Shown: in pieces, positions 17,579 through 26,844 of the stretch
Layout of the letters: the number at the start of each line of letters is the position of its first letter
Position numbering within the stretch: the stretch's first letter is position 1
DNA from: Cytophagaceae bacterium
GTDB lineage: Bacteria; Bacteroidota; Bacteroidia; Cytophagales; Spirosomataceae
NCBI GenBank assembly: GCA_016722655.1
Contig: JADKIR010000004.1
Location: forward strand, 62,001 to 126,000
Length of the DNA: 64,000 nucleotides
Direction: 5' to 3'
Translations under genes and position numbers: made by a program
The notes under the pieces: generated by a model
What the model was told of the DNA's origin: nothing
Database searches by the model: none
What the model saw: only the letters and a program-made list of their open reading frames with translations

Positions 17579-18313
17579 ATGAAAAGAGTTTTAGACTACA
17601 TCTTAAGTGTTATTTATGTGGTCTGGTTTGGGCTAATTCTTGTTATTTTTCATGGAATTCAAGCTTTTGCATATAATATTTTTGGGCAAAAAGCACATCA
17701 GAAAACTGTAGAGTGGATGAACTTCCTGATAGTTTACGGATGGTATTTTACAGGATCAGGGGTAAGCTTCAAGGAAAGCCAAAAATTGAGTGAGGGCACT
17801 TCAAAAATATTTATAGCCAATCACCAAAGTATGTTTGATATTCCGGGAATCATTTGGTTTTTGAGAAAACAAACACCCTTATTTATTTCAAAAAAAGAAC
17901 TTTCTAAAGGAATTCCGGGTATTTCATATAATCTTAGAGCAGGTAAAGCCGCCTTGATTGACCGCAATGACCCAAAGCAGGCAATTGCGGAAATTATCAG
18001 ATTTGCCACTTATGTTAAAGAAAAAAAGTTTTCGGCGGTGATTTTCCCTGAAGGTACGCGTTCCAGAACAGGTAAGTTGAAGCCATTTGCAGTAGGTGGT
18101 GTAGCCACTCTGATTAAAAAAATTCCTAATGCCGAAATTGTACCTATTGCAATAAAAAATACGGGAAAATTCAATCCTACCGGTATTTTTCCGTTAAGAA
18201 GTTTTGTACACATGTCATGGACAACTCTCGATCCGATTGATAAAAAAGGTAAAACACCTGAAGAAATTACAAGAGAGGCTGAAAATGCGATTAAGGAATT
18301 TTTGGGACAATAA
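17579..18313 (+). CDS. plsC: 1-acyl-sn-glycerol-3-phosphate acyltransferase
   Basis: PlsC acylates lysophosphatidate to phosphatidate at the inner membrane. I take the ATG at 17579 (MKRVLDYILSV), 244 aa, because the promoter -7 element lies inside the longer frame. An N-terminal membrane helix is followed by the acyltransferase motifs: NHQSMFD (HX4D), SKKELSKGIPG, FPEGTRSRTGKLKPF and IVPIAI. The divergent neighbour is an acyl-ACP desaturase, a consistent lipid context. Confidence 0.93.
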   Translation: MKRVLDYILSVIYVVWFGLILVIFHGIQAFAYNIFGQKAHQKTVEWMNFLIVYGWYFTGSGVSFKESQKLSEGTSKIFIANHQSMFDIPGIIWFLRKQTPLFISKKELSKGIPGISYNLRAGKAALIDRNDPKQAIAEIIRFATYVKEKKFSAVIFPEGTRSRTGKLKPFAVGGVATLIKKIPNAEIVPIAIKNTGKFNPTGIFPLRSFVHMSWTTLDPIDKKGKTPEEITREAENAIKEFLGQ

Positions 18314-18506
18314 AACAAGTCCAAATTGATTAATTTTTGAAAAAAAATTCAGCGAAATATATTTTTTATATAAAAGCAAGTTAATTTCAGTATGATTTTT
18401 GAAAGAAATTATAAAACATTGATTTAGTAGGAAATTTAAACTTATACTCTAAATTTCCTAAAAATATAATCTGAAATATATTTACAGGCTAAAAACAGCT
18501 TAAAGA

Positions 18507-19160
18507 ATGGTTGCCAAAGATTTGTTAAGTACAGACATCCCGGTTTTAAGGCCTTCTGACAATGTGGACAGAGCCTTACAACTTATGGCTGACTTTAAGT
18601 ATTCTCAATTGCCTTTGGTCAATAATAAACAATACCTTGGTATATTTACTGAAGATCACCTGCTCAATTATGATTTTGATACCCTCCTTGAGGAAATTGA
18701 ACCGATTGACTACAATATCGAAATAGATGAAAATTTTCCACTTGTGGAAATTATTAAGTCATTTCGTAATGATAACATTGAGTTTCTTCCGGTTCAGGGC
18801 AAAGGTGAATTTAAAGGTATAATTGAGCGAAAGACAGCATTTCAGACCTTGGTTGACAAAATGGTGCTCTCCGAAAACGGCGGATTAATAGAAATAAAAA
18901 CCAATGAAGGCGATTACCAATTGTCTGACATTTCCAGAATAATTGAGCAGGAATCCGGGAAAATCATGAGCATGTTTTTGAGTCATGATATGTTTAATAA
19001 TCTGCTGATTACACTTAAAATAGATGTGTCTCAGATAAGCCCGATAGTAAGCTCCTTAGAAAGACACGGATACGAAGTAAGCTCATATTATGCTTCTGAA
19101 CCTGTAACAAATCTGGAAAAAGACCGTTACGATTTACTCATGAAATATCTGAGTATTTGA
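18507..19160 (+). CDS. CBS-pair domain protein
   Basis: The 217 aa carry two CBS motifs at about 8-57 (LSTDIPVLRPSDNVDRALQL) and 70-118 (FPLVEIIKSFRNDNIEFLPV). The C-terminal half (about 125-217) looks like an ACT-type ligand domain (GLIEIKTNEGDYQLSDISRI, then SSLERHGYEVSSYYA). CBS pairs usually bind adenine nucleotides. Its position just before nadK suggests sensing of nucleotide state, but this is inference. It is 67 bp upstream of nadK, probably the same transcript. Confidence 0.8.
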   Translation: MVAKDLLSTDIPVLRPSDNVDRALQLMADFKYSQLPLVNNKQYLGIFTEDHLLNYDFDTLLEEIEPIDYNIEIDENFPLVEIIKSFRNDNIEFLPVQGKGEFKGIIERKTAFQTLVDKMVLSENGGLIEIKTNEGDYQLSDISRIIEQESGKIMSMFLSHDMFNNLLITLKIDVSQISPIVSSLERHGYEVSSYYASEPVTNLEKDRYDLLMKYLSI

Positions 19161-19227
19161 TTTTGGGTAAAACCTGAGTCATTTTTTCTGTCAAAAACTT
19201 ATCCCTTCTTTTTTTAATATTACTAAA

Positions 19228-20115
19228 ATGAAATTTCTAATACACGGACGTGTTTTTAAAAATGAATCATCTCAATCGATTCAGGAAATTTTCAATGAAA
19301 TTGAAGCTCATCATATAGAATATAGCGTATCTGAATCTTTCGCTGAGATTTTGATTGAAAACCAAATTCAGTTTAAACAGTCCAGGATATTTAATCTTTC
19401 CTCCGAAATCAGTGATTATGATATGGCATTAAGCCTGGGAGGTGACGGATCTTTTTTAGAAACACTTTGGTTGGTTGCCAAATACGAGATCCCGGTATTG
19501 GGAATCAATTTTGGACGTCTGGGCTTTTTGACTGATATCCAGCCGCAGCATATTAAAGAAACCATCGATAAAATATTACAGAAAGATTATTCCATCGATG
19601 AACGCATCATGATTAATGCCCGTGCCGATACTGAGATATTTGAATCAGGCATGAATTTTGCACTCAACGAAATAGCCATAGCAAAAACCGATACTTCCTC
19701 CATGATAGTAATAAATACCTATGTGGATGGAGAGTTTTTGAATAGCTATTGGGCAGACGGCATAATGGTAGCAACCCCTACGGGTTCTACCGGATATAAT
19801 CTGAGTTGCGGAGGACCATTGATGGTTCCGCAGTCTGATAATTTCGTAATTACGCCAATATGCCCGCACAATTTATTTGTGAGACCCATTATTGTATCCA
19901 GCAAGAGTCAGATTACTTTCAGTGTCGAAAGCCGGAGTAAGAATTTTTTACTTTCGATGGACTCCAGAGCTAAAATCGTAGGTGACGAAATTGGTGAGAT
20001 TGTAATAAGTCTTGAAAAATTTAAAGCCAAACTGGTAAAAATAAAGGGTAACGATTTCCTCTCCACTTTGAGAAAAAAGCTTAGATGGGGCGAGGATATT
20101 AGAAACAGAGTTTAA
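19228..20115 (+). CDS. nadK: NAD kinase
   Basis: The enzyme phosphorylates NAD to NADP in the cytoplasm. The 295 aa show the GGDG motif in SLGGDGSFLETLWL and FGRLGFLTDI. NEIAIAKTDTSSMI holds the conserved NE, and ATPTGSTGYNLSCGGPLMVP follows. A C-terminal beta-sheet closes the fold. It lies in a conserved Bacteroidota order: CBS protein, nadK, DUF6089 proteins, uppS, bamA, skp. The 66 bp before the next ORF contain no terminator. Confidence 0.96.
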   Translation: MKFLIHGRVFKNESSQSIQEIFNEIEAHHIEYSVSESFAEILIENQIQFKQSRIFNLSSEISDYDMALSLGGDGSFLETLWLVAKYEIPVLGINFGRLGFLTDIQPQHIKETIDKILQKDYSIDERIMINARADTEIFESGMNFALNEIAIAKTDTSSMIVINTYVDGEFLNSYWADGIMVATPTGSTGYNLSCGGPLMVPQSDNFVITPICPHNLFVRPIIVSSKSQITFSVESRSKNFLLSMDSRAKIVGDEIGEIVISLEKFKAKLVKIKGNDFLSTLRKKLRWGEDIRNRV

Positions 20116-20181
20116 AAAATATTCAATAAAATAGTAGGAATTTTCGTTTCCTACCAAATTGAGAAAACTAGGAGAGTAAAA

Positions 20182-21237
20182 ATGATTATTTCTGTAAAAA
20201 AAGCATTCAGCCTTACCATTATCTTTTGTGGACTGATTATTATTCAATCTTTCGGTCAGAAAAAAGATGGCATTTTTAGTAGAAAAAAAATCGTAAATCA
20301 ATATTCCACCGTGGGTATTGGTGGTGGCTCTTCCCATTATTTTGGCGATTTGGCACCTTACACCTATGCATATTATGGCCTTTACACCAATGTCAGGTGG
20401 AACGGAACCATAAATTACACCAGATATCTTTCTGAAAAATTAGCTGCCAGAGCATCATTTACTTACGCCAGGATATATGGAGATGACTATACTTTCTCAA
20501 ATCGTAATATTGAAAAACTAGCTTCTCAGGCCATAAGAAACCTACATTTCAGAAATGACCTGAAAGAATTTACGGTTTCGGGTATTTATAACCTTCTTCC
20601 TCAATACAACAAAGGTCCAAAAGGACGAAATACGTTCATGCCTTTTGTTTCAGCCGGTTTGGGGTTTTATGGACATAATCCAAAAGCAATTTTGAGGACA
20701 TCTGCTACTCAAACTTACTCAACCAAAGATGAAAGGAAAGATTGGGTTGCTCTTTATGGTTACAATACTTCAGGTCAGAATTTGCCGGGATCCACAATAA
20801 AAAAATACTCTTTAGTCCAAATAGTTGCACCTGTATCTGTGGGTTTCAGAGTCAAAGTGGGCAAAAGCTGGGACTTTTCAGCAGAGGCCGGGTTTCGATA
20901 TACTCCAACAGACTATCTTGATGATGTAGGAAATACTGTTTACCCTGACTTTGACTTGTTGGAGGCGAATTTTGGACTTAACGCTCCATTGATGAGTTAC
21001 AGAGCTAATGAGGATTTTCATGCCGCTTCCGGTGCAAACAGAATTTCACAGTTTTTAAATGCGGCTACAATTAAAGGAATGGTTACCAGTTCAGGAACTT
21101 CCCCAAGCCTTAATTCTGAAAACATATATCCTACTTCCAGCTTGAGGGGGTCAAAAAGACTAGACAGTTATGTATTGACTCAATTTACAATTAGTTATGT
21201 ATTAAGCAACAACATCAAATGCCCTGTGATCAGATGA
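20182..21237 (+). CDS. DUF6089-like outer-membrane beta-barrel protein
   Basis: The 351 aa have an N-terminal signal peptide (AFSLTIIFCGLIIIQSFGQ). Family features near the start are STVGIGGGSSHYFGDLAPY and the alternating aromatic strands of a barrel. The end, TQFTISYVLSNNIKCPVIR, matches the 'C-P-x-R' ending of the neighbouring paralogue. Function is not established. Constant linkage to uppS and bamA suggests envelope assembly. It is the first of two tandem copies with low mutual identity. Confidence 0.75.
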   Translation: MIISVKKAFSLTIIFCGLIIIQSFGQKKDGIFSRKKIVNQYSTVGIGGGSSHYFGDLAPYTYAYYGLYTNVRWNGTINYTRYLSEKLAARASFTYARIYGDDYTFSNRNIEKLASQAIRNLHFRNDLKEFTVSGIYNLLPQYNKGPKGRNTFMPFVSAGLGFYGHNPKAILRTSATQTYSTKDERKDWVALYGYNTSGQNLPGSTIKKYSLVQIVAPVSVGFRVKVGKSWDFSAEAGFRYTPTDYLDDVGNTVYPDFDLLEANFGLNAPLMSYRANEDFHAASGANRISQFLNAATIKGMVTSSGTSPSLNSENIYPTSSLRGSKRLDSYVLTQFTISYVLSNNIKCPVIR

Positions 21238-21297
21238 TCTGAGTTTTACCCTATTTTTAATTTCAAATAAAATATCGGAACTTTGCAGTTCGTTTGA

Positions 21298-22071
21298 ATG
21301 GGTATGACAAAAAAATCGTGTTTGAGTTTTCTCACAATTGTATTATTCCCTTATTTGATTTTTGCACAAAAAATTGAAGTTGGTGCTGGAATAGGACCAA
21401 CTTATTATAAAGGTGATCTTCAACCCACTTTCCGTATTTTTAATCCTTCTATTGGAGCCAATGTATTTGGCAGATATAATTTCACAAAAGCTATTTCATT
21501 TAAAGCCAATGCATTTATTGGGCGTATCACAGGAAATGATAAAAAATCAGGAGATGTATTATTAAAAGCTCGAGGGTTTAAATTTTTTAATGATGTGTGG
21601 GATTACCATGCTCAAATCGAATATAACTTTTTGAATTTCAGAACACATAATGGCCGGTATGAAAAAAAATTCACACCATATTTATTCGTTGGTTTAGGTA
21701 GCTACGATATTATTCGTGGCAGATATTACAGCCCGGTTGGCACAAACCCTCCAACAGATTTCAGTAATGTAAATGTAAATTATTTCCTACCTTTTGGAAT
21801 AGGTTATAAAACTATCGTAAGGGGAAAGTGGAATTTCGGAGCAGAATTCAGCACAAGAGCTTTATTACATATGGGAAAAACTGATAATACAGACAGCTTC
21901 GACTCTTATGCTGATGTTGTGGTAGGTCCGGATCCTTCATTTTTCAAAATTCTCCCCGGCACCTCAGGGGTTTTAACACATGCCAATACACCTCAAAAAG
22001 ACAAATACTTTTACGTCTCTTTTTCTGTAAGTTATTTGTTTTATAAAGTCCATTGTCCGCCTGGCCGATAG
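21298..22071 (+). CDS. DUF6089-like outer-membrane protein, second copy
   Basis: The 257 aa carry a signal peptide (LSFLTIVLFPYLIFAQ). The N-terminus VGAGIGPTYYKGDLQPT parallels the GGGSSHYFGDLAP of the upstream paralogue, and the end is FSVSYLFYKVHCPPGR, again Cys-Pro. It lacks about 95 residues relative to that copy, mainly in loop regions. A start two codons later (ATG at 21304) is possible. It probably forms a barrel in the outer membrane. Confidence 0.72.
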   Translation: MGMTKKSCLSFLTIVLFPYLIFAQKIEVGAGIGPTYYKGDLQPTFRIFNPSIGANVFGRYNFTKAISFKANAFIGRITGNDKKSGDVLLKARGFKFFNDVWDYHAQIEYNFLNFRTHNGRYEKKFTPYLFVGLGSYDIIRGRYYSPVGTNPPTDFSNVNVNYFLPFGIGYKTIVRGKWNFGAEFSTRALLHMGKTDNTDSFDSYADVVVGPDPSFFKILPGTSGVLTHANTPQKDKYFYVSFSVSYLFYKVHCPPGR

Positions 22072-22153
22072 TCCAATTCTTCTTTTTATAACAATCAAAA
22101 AAACAATATTTTAGGATTTTGTTTTATTAATTTCTTTAAGCCTTAAAATTTTG

Positions 22154-22161
22154 TATTTTTG
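22154..22161 (+). promoter_or_regulatory. Bacteroidota-type -7 element before uppS
   Basis: TATTTTTG matches TAnnTTTG, 22 bp before the TTG start of uppS. This suggests that uppS-bamA has its own promoter inside the larger cluster. Confidence 0.5.
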
Positions 22162-22183
22162 CACTCCTTTTTGAAAGATAATT

Positions 22184-22936
22184 TTGATTGAATCAATAGA
22201 CAAAAACAATTTACCCAAACATATTGCCGTTATTATGGATGGTAACGGCAGATGGGCAAAAAGCAGAGGTGCTATGCGTATTTTCGGTCATCACCATGGA
22301 ATTACAGCAGTAAGAGATACTGTTAAGGCCTGTGGAGAGTTGGGAGTTGGTTATTTGACACTTTATACTTTTTCGACTGAAAACTGGAGCAGACCCAAAG
22401 CTGAAGTGGATGGCATCATGAACCTTTTGGTAAAAACTATTACTGATGAGGTACCTGAACTCCATAAAAGCAATGTAAAACTCAAGTGTATAGGTGATTT
22501 GACACAGCTCCCCAAAAACGCAAGGGAAAGTATGCTGAAGGGAATAGAGGATACTAAAAATAATACAGGACTAGTGTTGTCTTTGGCCCTTAGTTACAGC
22601 GGAAAATGGGATATAATTCAGGCAGTAAAAAGTATTGTAAGTGAGGTAAAAGACCAAAAACTTACTATAGAAGATATAAATGAGGGTATGTTTGGAAATT
22701 ACCTTTCGACATTTCCTGACCCGGAAGTAGATTTATTGATAAGAACTGGTGGTGATCACCGTATCAGCAACTACCTCCTTTGGCAGTCAGCTTATGCAGA
22801 ACTATTATTTTTAGACGACATTTTTTGGCCCGATTTCAGAAAACAACATCTTTTCGAGGCAGTGTTAAGTTTTCAAAACAGAGAAAGAAGATTCGGAAAA
22901 ACCGGAGAACAGATTAAAGAAAAACAGAATAAATGA
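22184..22936 (+). CDS. uppS: Isoprenyl (undecaprenyl diphosphate) synthase
   Basis: UppS makes the C55 lipid carrier for peptidoglycan and O-antigen by cis-condensing isopentenyl diphosphates. The 250 aa show HIAVIMDGNGRWAKSRG with catalytic D19, LTLYTFSTENWSRPKAEV and, near the end, LLIRTGGDHRISNYLLWQSA. The start must be TTG at 22184: no ATG precedes the catalytic aspartate in this frame. The DH in TGGDHRIS replaces the usual GE or GD, a modest variant. It overlaps bamA by 4 nt. Confidence 0.95.
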   Translation: MIESIDKNNLPKHIAVIMDGNGRWAKSRGAMRIFGHHHGITAVRDTVKACGELGVGYLTLYTFSTENWSRPKAEVDGIMNLLVKTITDEVPELHKSNVKLKCIGDLTQLPKNARESMLKGIEDTKNNTGLVLSLALSYSGKWDIIQAVKSIVSEVKDQKLTIEDINEGMFGNYLSTFPDPEVDLLIRTGGDHRISNYLLWQSAYAELLFLDDIFWPDFRKQHLFEAVLSFQNRERRFGKTGEQIKEKQNK

Positions 22937-25539
22937 TTAACCCTATCAGACTATTTTTAATAATTGGATTACTAACATTAAGCAACCACAAGGCTTTTTC
23001 TCAATTTATTGGAGTTGGTGGCAATCGAAATAAACCGGTGGTAGCTGTTGAAAACCCGGTGGATTATTTGGCACCAAAAGAATACATTATCGGAGGAATA
23101 ACAGTTTCGGGTGTTAAATTTCTTGATCCTAATACCTTAATTTCGGTTTCAGGTCTTAATGTGAATGACGTAGTGACTATACCAGGTGAGAAAATTTCTA
23201 CCGCAATCAAAAGATTGATGGACCAGGGAATATTGGAAGATATCTCAATTGACATCACAAAAATCGAAGGCAAAACAGTTTTTTTGGACTTAAACCTTAA
23301 AGAAAGACCCCGATTAAGCAAGATTGTTTTGAAGGGAATCAGGAAAAGTGAACAGGAAACAGTTGAGGAAAAAATTAAAACTTATAAAGGTAAAGTTATC
23401 ACTGAAGCTATGGTAAAAAACCTTCAGGGGTTAATCAAAAAACATTATCTTGATAAAGGATTTTACAATTGTACCGTGCAAGCACAGCAAATAACTGATA
23501 CTCTCCGTGCCAACAATGCCGCCCTTGTATTCAATATAGCAAAAAAGAAAAAAGTTAAAATTAATGATATACAGCTCAATGGTATCGAAGAAATGCCAGA
23601 ATGGAAGCTCTTATCAAAAATGAAAGGCACAAAAGAAAGAGCACCATTAAGGATTTTTACTCCATCAAAATTTGTAGAAAAGAAATTTAAAGAGGATAAA
23701 GAGAAACTCGTTGCTTTTCTCAACAAAAACGGATATCGTAATGCCCAGATAACCAAAGATTCTATGTTCAAATTCGACGACAGAAGTATCAATATCGTCT
23801 TAAATGTAACTGAAGGAAAACGATTTTATTATAGAAATGTAAGCTGGTCGGGGAATTATCTCCGAAATTCAGATACTTTGAGTTTGATTCTGGATGTAAA
23901 AAAAGGCGAAGTGTACAATCCTGAAGAACTCGAGAAAAAAATTAACGGAAAACCGGGTGCTGATATCAGTTCTTATTACATGGATGACGGCTACCTATAT
24001 TTTAGCTGCCAACCTGTAGAAGTAGCTATTGATGGCGATTCTATTGACATTGAAATGAGAATCAATGAAGGAAAACAGGCAACAATAAGCAAGATAATTC
24101 TAAATGGTAATACAAAAACCAGTGACCATGTAGTGTTTAGAGAGATTTTGACCAAACCTGGCCAGAAGTTTTCGAAAACAGATTTAGTTGAAACTGTACA
24201 GGTGTTGTCGAAATTGGGATATTTTGATCCTCAAAAAATTGATCCTAAACCAATTCCACAAAGTGATGGAACAGTTAATATAGAGTACAATGTTGAAGAA
24301 AAATCGAATGATAACATTGAGCTATCAGGAGGTTGGAGCGGGATACAGGGTATTATTGGTACTTTTGGTATAGTATTTAACAATTTTGCAATCAGGAAAA
24401 TATTTGACCTAAAAGAATACAAACCGCTTCCAAAAGGTGACGGACAGCGTTTTGCTATAAGAGTTCAGGCCAATGGAGGTTTTCAGAATTACTCAATTTC
24501 ATTTACAGAACCATGGTTGGGTGGCAAAAAGCCTAATTCATTCTCTGTGAGTATTTTCCACTCTGTGCAGGATTATAGCAAAATAGCCAAAAGAATGCAG
24601 GATTATTACTCTGGTTCCAACTATGGCAGTTATTATGGAAACGTTTACAATTCTTCACTTTACCAAGGATTCTTTAGAAATACTGGTGGATCAATCACCT
24701 ACGGTAAACGACTTAACTGGCCTGACCGAAATTTCTCTTTGAGTTCGGTTCTTTCTTATCAATATTATGATGTATCAAACAGTATATTATTGAGCAACTT
24801 CCAGAATGGTCAGGCTCATGATATTACTTTAGGATTGAACCTATCAAGATATACACTTAACAATCCTCAATTTACAACCAGTGGCTCTAATATATCACTA
24901 AATGCCTCGTTTAATCCACCTTACTCAGCGTTTGGAAAACAGACGGGTGAAAAACTTTGGATTGAAGGTCATAAATGGATGTTTGATGCAGACTGGTATG
25001 CCCCATTGGTGGGCAAGTTTGTACTTCATGCAAAAGGTAACATGGGTTTCTTGGGTAAATACAACCAGTCAAAAGGATATAGTCCGTTTGGTAGATTTGT
25101 AATAGGTGGTGCAGGAATGGGACTTCAAAACTCTAATAGTATTGGTGTAGAATTGATTGGGATGAGAGGCTATGATGAAGGAGTTGTTTACGAATCAACC
25201 TACAATGAAAAACTTTCGACTCAAAACGCCAACGTGTATTCACGTACCGGTGGAATAATTTATAGCAAATATGCCTTGGAACTGAGGTATCCGGTTTCTC
25301 TCAATCCTCAGGCCACTATTTTTGCATTGGCATTTGCCGAGGCGGGTAATAGCTGGGGAAGTTATAAAGATTACAATCCGTTTAAATTGCGGAGGTCAGC
25401 AGGTATAGGTGCCAGGATATTCATGGCGGCATTTGGTCTTTTAGGAATTGATTATGGTTACGGATTTGATCCGATTCCAGGCTTGCAAAATAAAGGTTTG
25501 AAAGGATTTACTTTTAGTATTGGTCAGCAAATCAGATAA
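22933..25539 (+). CDS. bamA: Outer-membrane protein assembly factor BamA
   Basis: BamA inserts beta-barrel proteins into the outer membrane. The 868 aa begin with a signal peptide ending KAFSQ. POTRA domains fill about 45-430 (for example YIIGGITVSGVKFLDPNTLI and KATISKIILNGNTKTSD-like repeats). The C-terminal 16-strand barrel contains GGAGMGLQNSNSIGVELIGM and the typical FGIDYGYGFD-like turn (LGIDYGYGFDPIPG). It ends IGQQIR, not in the usual aromatic residue. The ATGA overlap with uppS indicates coupling, and two Skp genes follow. Confidence 0.93.
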   Translation: MINPIRLFLIIGLLTLSNHKAFSQFIGVGGNRNKPVVAVENPVDYLAPKEYIIGGITVSGVKFLDPNTLISVSGLNVNDVVTIPGEKISTAIKRLMDQGILEDISIDITKIEGKTVFLDLNLKERPRLSKIVLKGIRKSEQETVEEKIKTYKGKVITEAMVKNLQGLIKKHYLDKGFYNCTVQAQQITDTLRANNAALVFNIAKKKKVKINDIQLNGIEEMPEWKLLSKMKGTKERAPLRIFTPSKFVEKKFKEDKEKLVAFLNKNGYRNAQITKDSMFKFDDRSINIVLNVTEGKRFYYRNVSWSGNYLRNSDTLSLILDVKKGEVYNPEELEKKINGKPGADISSYYMDDGYLYFSCQPVEVAIDGDSIDIEMRINEGKQATISKIILNGNTKTSDHVVFREILTKPGQKFSKTDLVETVQVLSKLGYFDPQKIDPKPIPQSDGTVNIEYNVEEKSNDNIELSGGWSGIQGIIGTFGIVFNNFAIRKIFDLKEYKPLPKGDGQRFAIRVQANGGFQNYSISFTEPWLGGKKPNSFSVSIFHSVQDYSKIAKRMQDYYSGSNYGSYYGNVYNSSLYQGFFRNTGGSITYGKRLNWPDRNFSLSSVLSYQYYDVSNSILLSNFQNGQAHDITLGLNLSRYTLNNPQFTTSGSNISLNASFNPPYSAFGKQTGEKLWIEGHKWMFDADWYAPLVGKFVLHAKGNMGFLGKYNQSKGYSPFGRFVIGGAGMGLQNSNSIGVELIGMRGYDEGVVYESTYNEKLSTQNANVYSRTGGIIYSKYALELRYPVSLNPQATIFALAFAEAGNSWGSYKDYNPFKLRRSAGIGARIFMAAFGLLGIDYGYGFDPIPGLQNKGLKGFTFSIGQQIR

Positions 25540-25658
25540 GTCAATTGTTAATTGCTTGTTAATTGTATAGCCTGTCCACAACTTTTTAGAGTTTGGCTCG
25601 TCTATAGTTCAAGTAAAAACCATTAAATAAAAAACAAATATTTAGAAAGAAAACAGAA

Positions 25659-26177
25659 ATGAGAAACAAGGTATTTTTTCTATTTTTGGTTTTGCTCAGC
25701 TTGGGGACTCAGGCCCAGAAATTTGGATATATCGACACCGAATATATCATGAACAAAATGCCTGAATACAAAAAAGCGTCAGAAAGCCTCAATCAATTGA
25801 CTGAAAAGTGGACCAAAGATATTCAGTCAAAAAACGAGGAACTTGAAAAAATGAAACAAAAATATCAGCAGGAAGAAATATTACTTACTCCTGATATGAA
25901 GAAAGAAAGACTTGAAATAATTGATAAGAAAGAAGATGAGCTTAAAGTTCTTAACAACAACGTTTTCGGAATAAATGGTCAGTTATTTCAAAAGAAAAAA
26001 GAAATTTTAAAGCCAATTTTGGAAGATATTTATAAATCGTCTGAAAAAATTGCCAAAAAGTATAAACTAAGTTTTATCTTTGACAAAGCGTCAGATTTGA
26101 CCATGTTTTATGCCGACCCCCGTCATGATTATACCGATTTCATTATCGAAGACATGGGGTTAAATTTGAAAAAGTAA
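25659..26177 (+). CDS. OmpH/Skp family periplasmic chaperone
   Basis: The 172 aa have a signal peptide (FLFLVLLSLGTQAQ). The OmpH start is KFGYIDTEYIMNKMPEYKKA, followed by a long coiled-coil (about 45-125) that forms the tentacles of Skp. Skp carries unfolded outer-membrane proteins to the Bam complex, in line with the bamA gene upstream. A 119 bp spacer with TTAATTG repeats separates it from bamA. Confidence 0.9.
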   Translation: MRNKVFFLFLVLLSLGTQAQKFGYIDTEYIMNKMPEYKKASESLNQLTEKWTKDIQSKNEELEKMKQKYQQEEILLTPDMKKERLEIIDKKEDELKVLNNNVFGINGQLFQKKKEILKPILEDIYKSSEKIAKKYKLSFIFDKASDLTMFYADPRHDYTDFIIEDMGLNLKK

Positions 26178-26205
26178 ACCAATTAATTTTTTTAACAATA
26201 CAAAA

Positions 26206-26784
26206 ATGAAAATCAAACTGTTTGTAATTGCTTTAGCTTTGTTAGGAAGTTTAAGTATCAATGCCCAAACTTTTAAATTAGGATATACCAATATCGAATA
26301 TATATTGCAGAACATGCCTGATTCGAAAGAAATTTCGACCAAGTTGTCGACTGAAAAAGCTCAGTATGACAAACTCTATCAGGAAAAACTTGCTGATGCT
26401 CAAAAATTATTGGACGATTATCAAAAAAATGCAGCTACAATGTCTGCGGTAATCAGAGCTGATAAAGAAAAAACGCTTCAAAACAAGCAAAATGAGCTTC
26501 AGGAATTGCAACAAAATGCAGAAGCAGCTCTTTCTCGTAAGCAACAAGAATTAATTGCACCGGTTATGGAAAAAATCCAAACTGCAATTGATGCCGTGGC
26601 CAAAGAAAATGGATACACTTATGTATTGAATTCTGATGCCGGATATGGAACTACGCCAGTGATTTTGGTTGCACCTGAGTCTGAAAATATTACAACTCTT
26701 GTATTTAAAAAATTGGGTGTAGCTGCCCCTGAAGATCCAAAAACTGCTGCTCCGGCTACTGCTGCACCGGCACCTAAAAAATAA
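26206..26784 (+). CDS. OmpH/Skp family periplasmic chaperone, second copy
   Basis: The 192 aa have a signal peptide (FVIALALLGSLSINAQ) and FKLGYTNIEYILQNMPDSKE, matching the previous Skp. The helical tentacle region at about 45-115 is Gln/Lys-rich. The C-terminal tail is a low-complexity run of Ala, Pro and Thr (DPKTAAPATAAPAPKK) absent from the first copy. Tandem skp genes after bamA are usual in this phylum. The terminator follows within 30 bp. Confidence 0.9.
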   Translation: MKIKLFVIALALLGSLSINAQTFKLGYTNIEYILQNMPDSKEISTKLSTEKAQYDKLYQEKLADAQKLLDDYQKNAATMSAVIRADKEKTLQNKQNELQELQQNAEAALSRKQQELIAPVMEKIQTAIDAVAKENGYTYVLNSDAGYGTTPVILVAPESENITTLVFKKLGVAAPEDPKTAAPATAAPAPKK

Positions 26785-26812
26785 GAACTGAAAAGATTTT
26801 GTTTGAAATATT

Positions 26813-26844
26813 GCCTCCCGGAGAAATCCCGGAGGCTTTTTTTT
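26813..26844 (+). terminator. Rho-independent terminator of the bamA-skp cluster
   Basis: GCCTCC pairs with GGAGGC (extended by GG/CC across one bulged C), followed by eight T residues. It touches the 3' end of the convergent holB gene. Confidence 0.85.

Noticed and set aside
25540..25658. TTAATTG repeats between bamA and the first skp gene were considered as a CRISPR-like or regulatory repeat.
   Set aside because: Only three short imperfect copies with irregular spacing; normal for AT-rich spacer.
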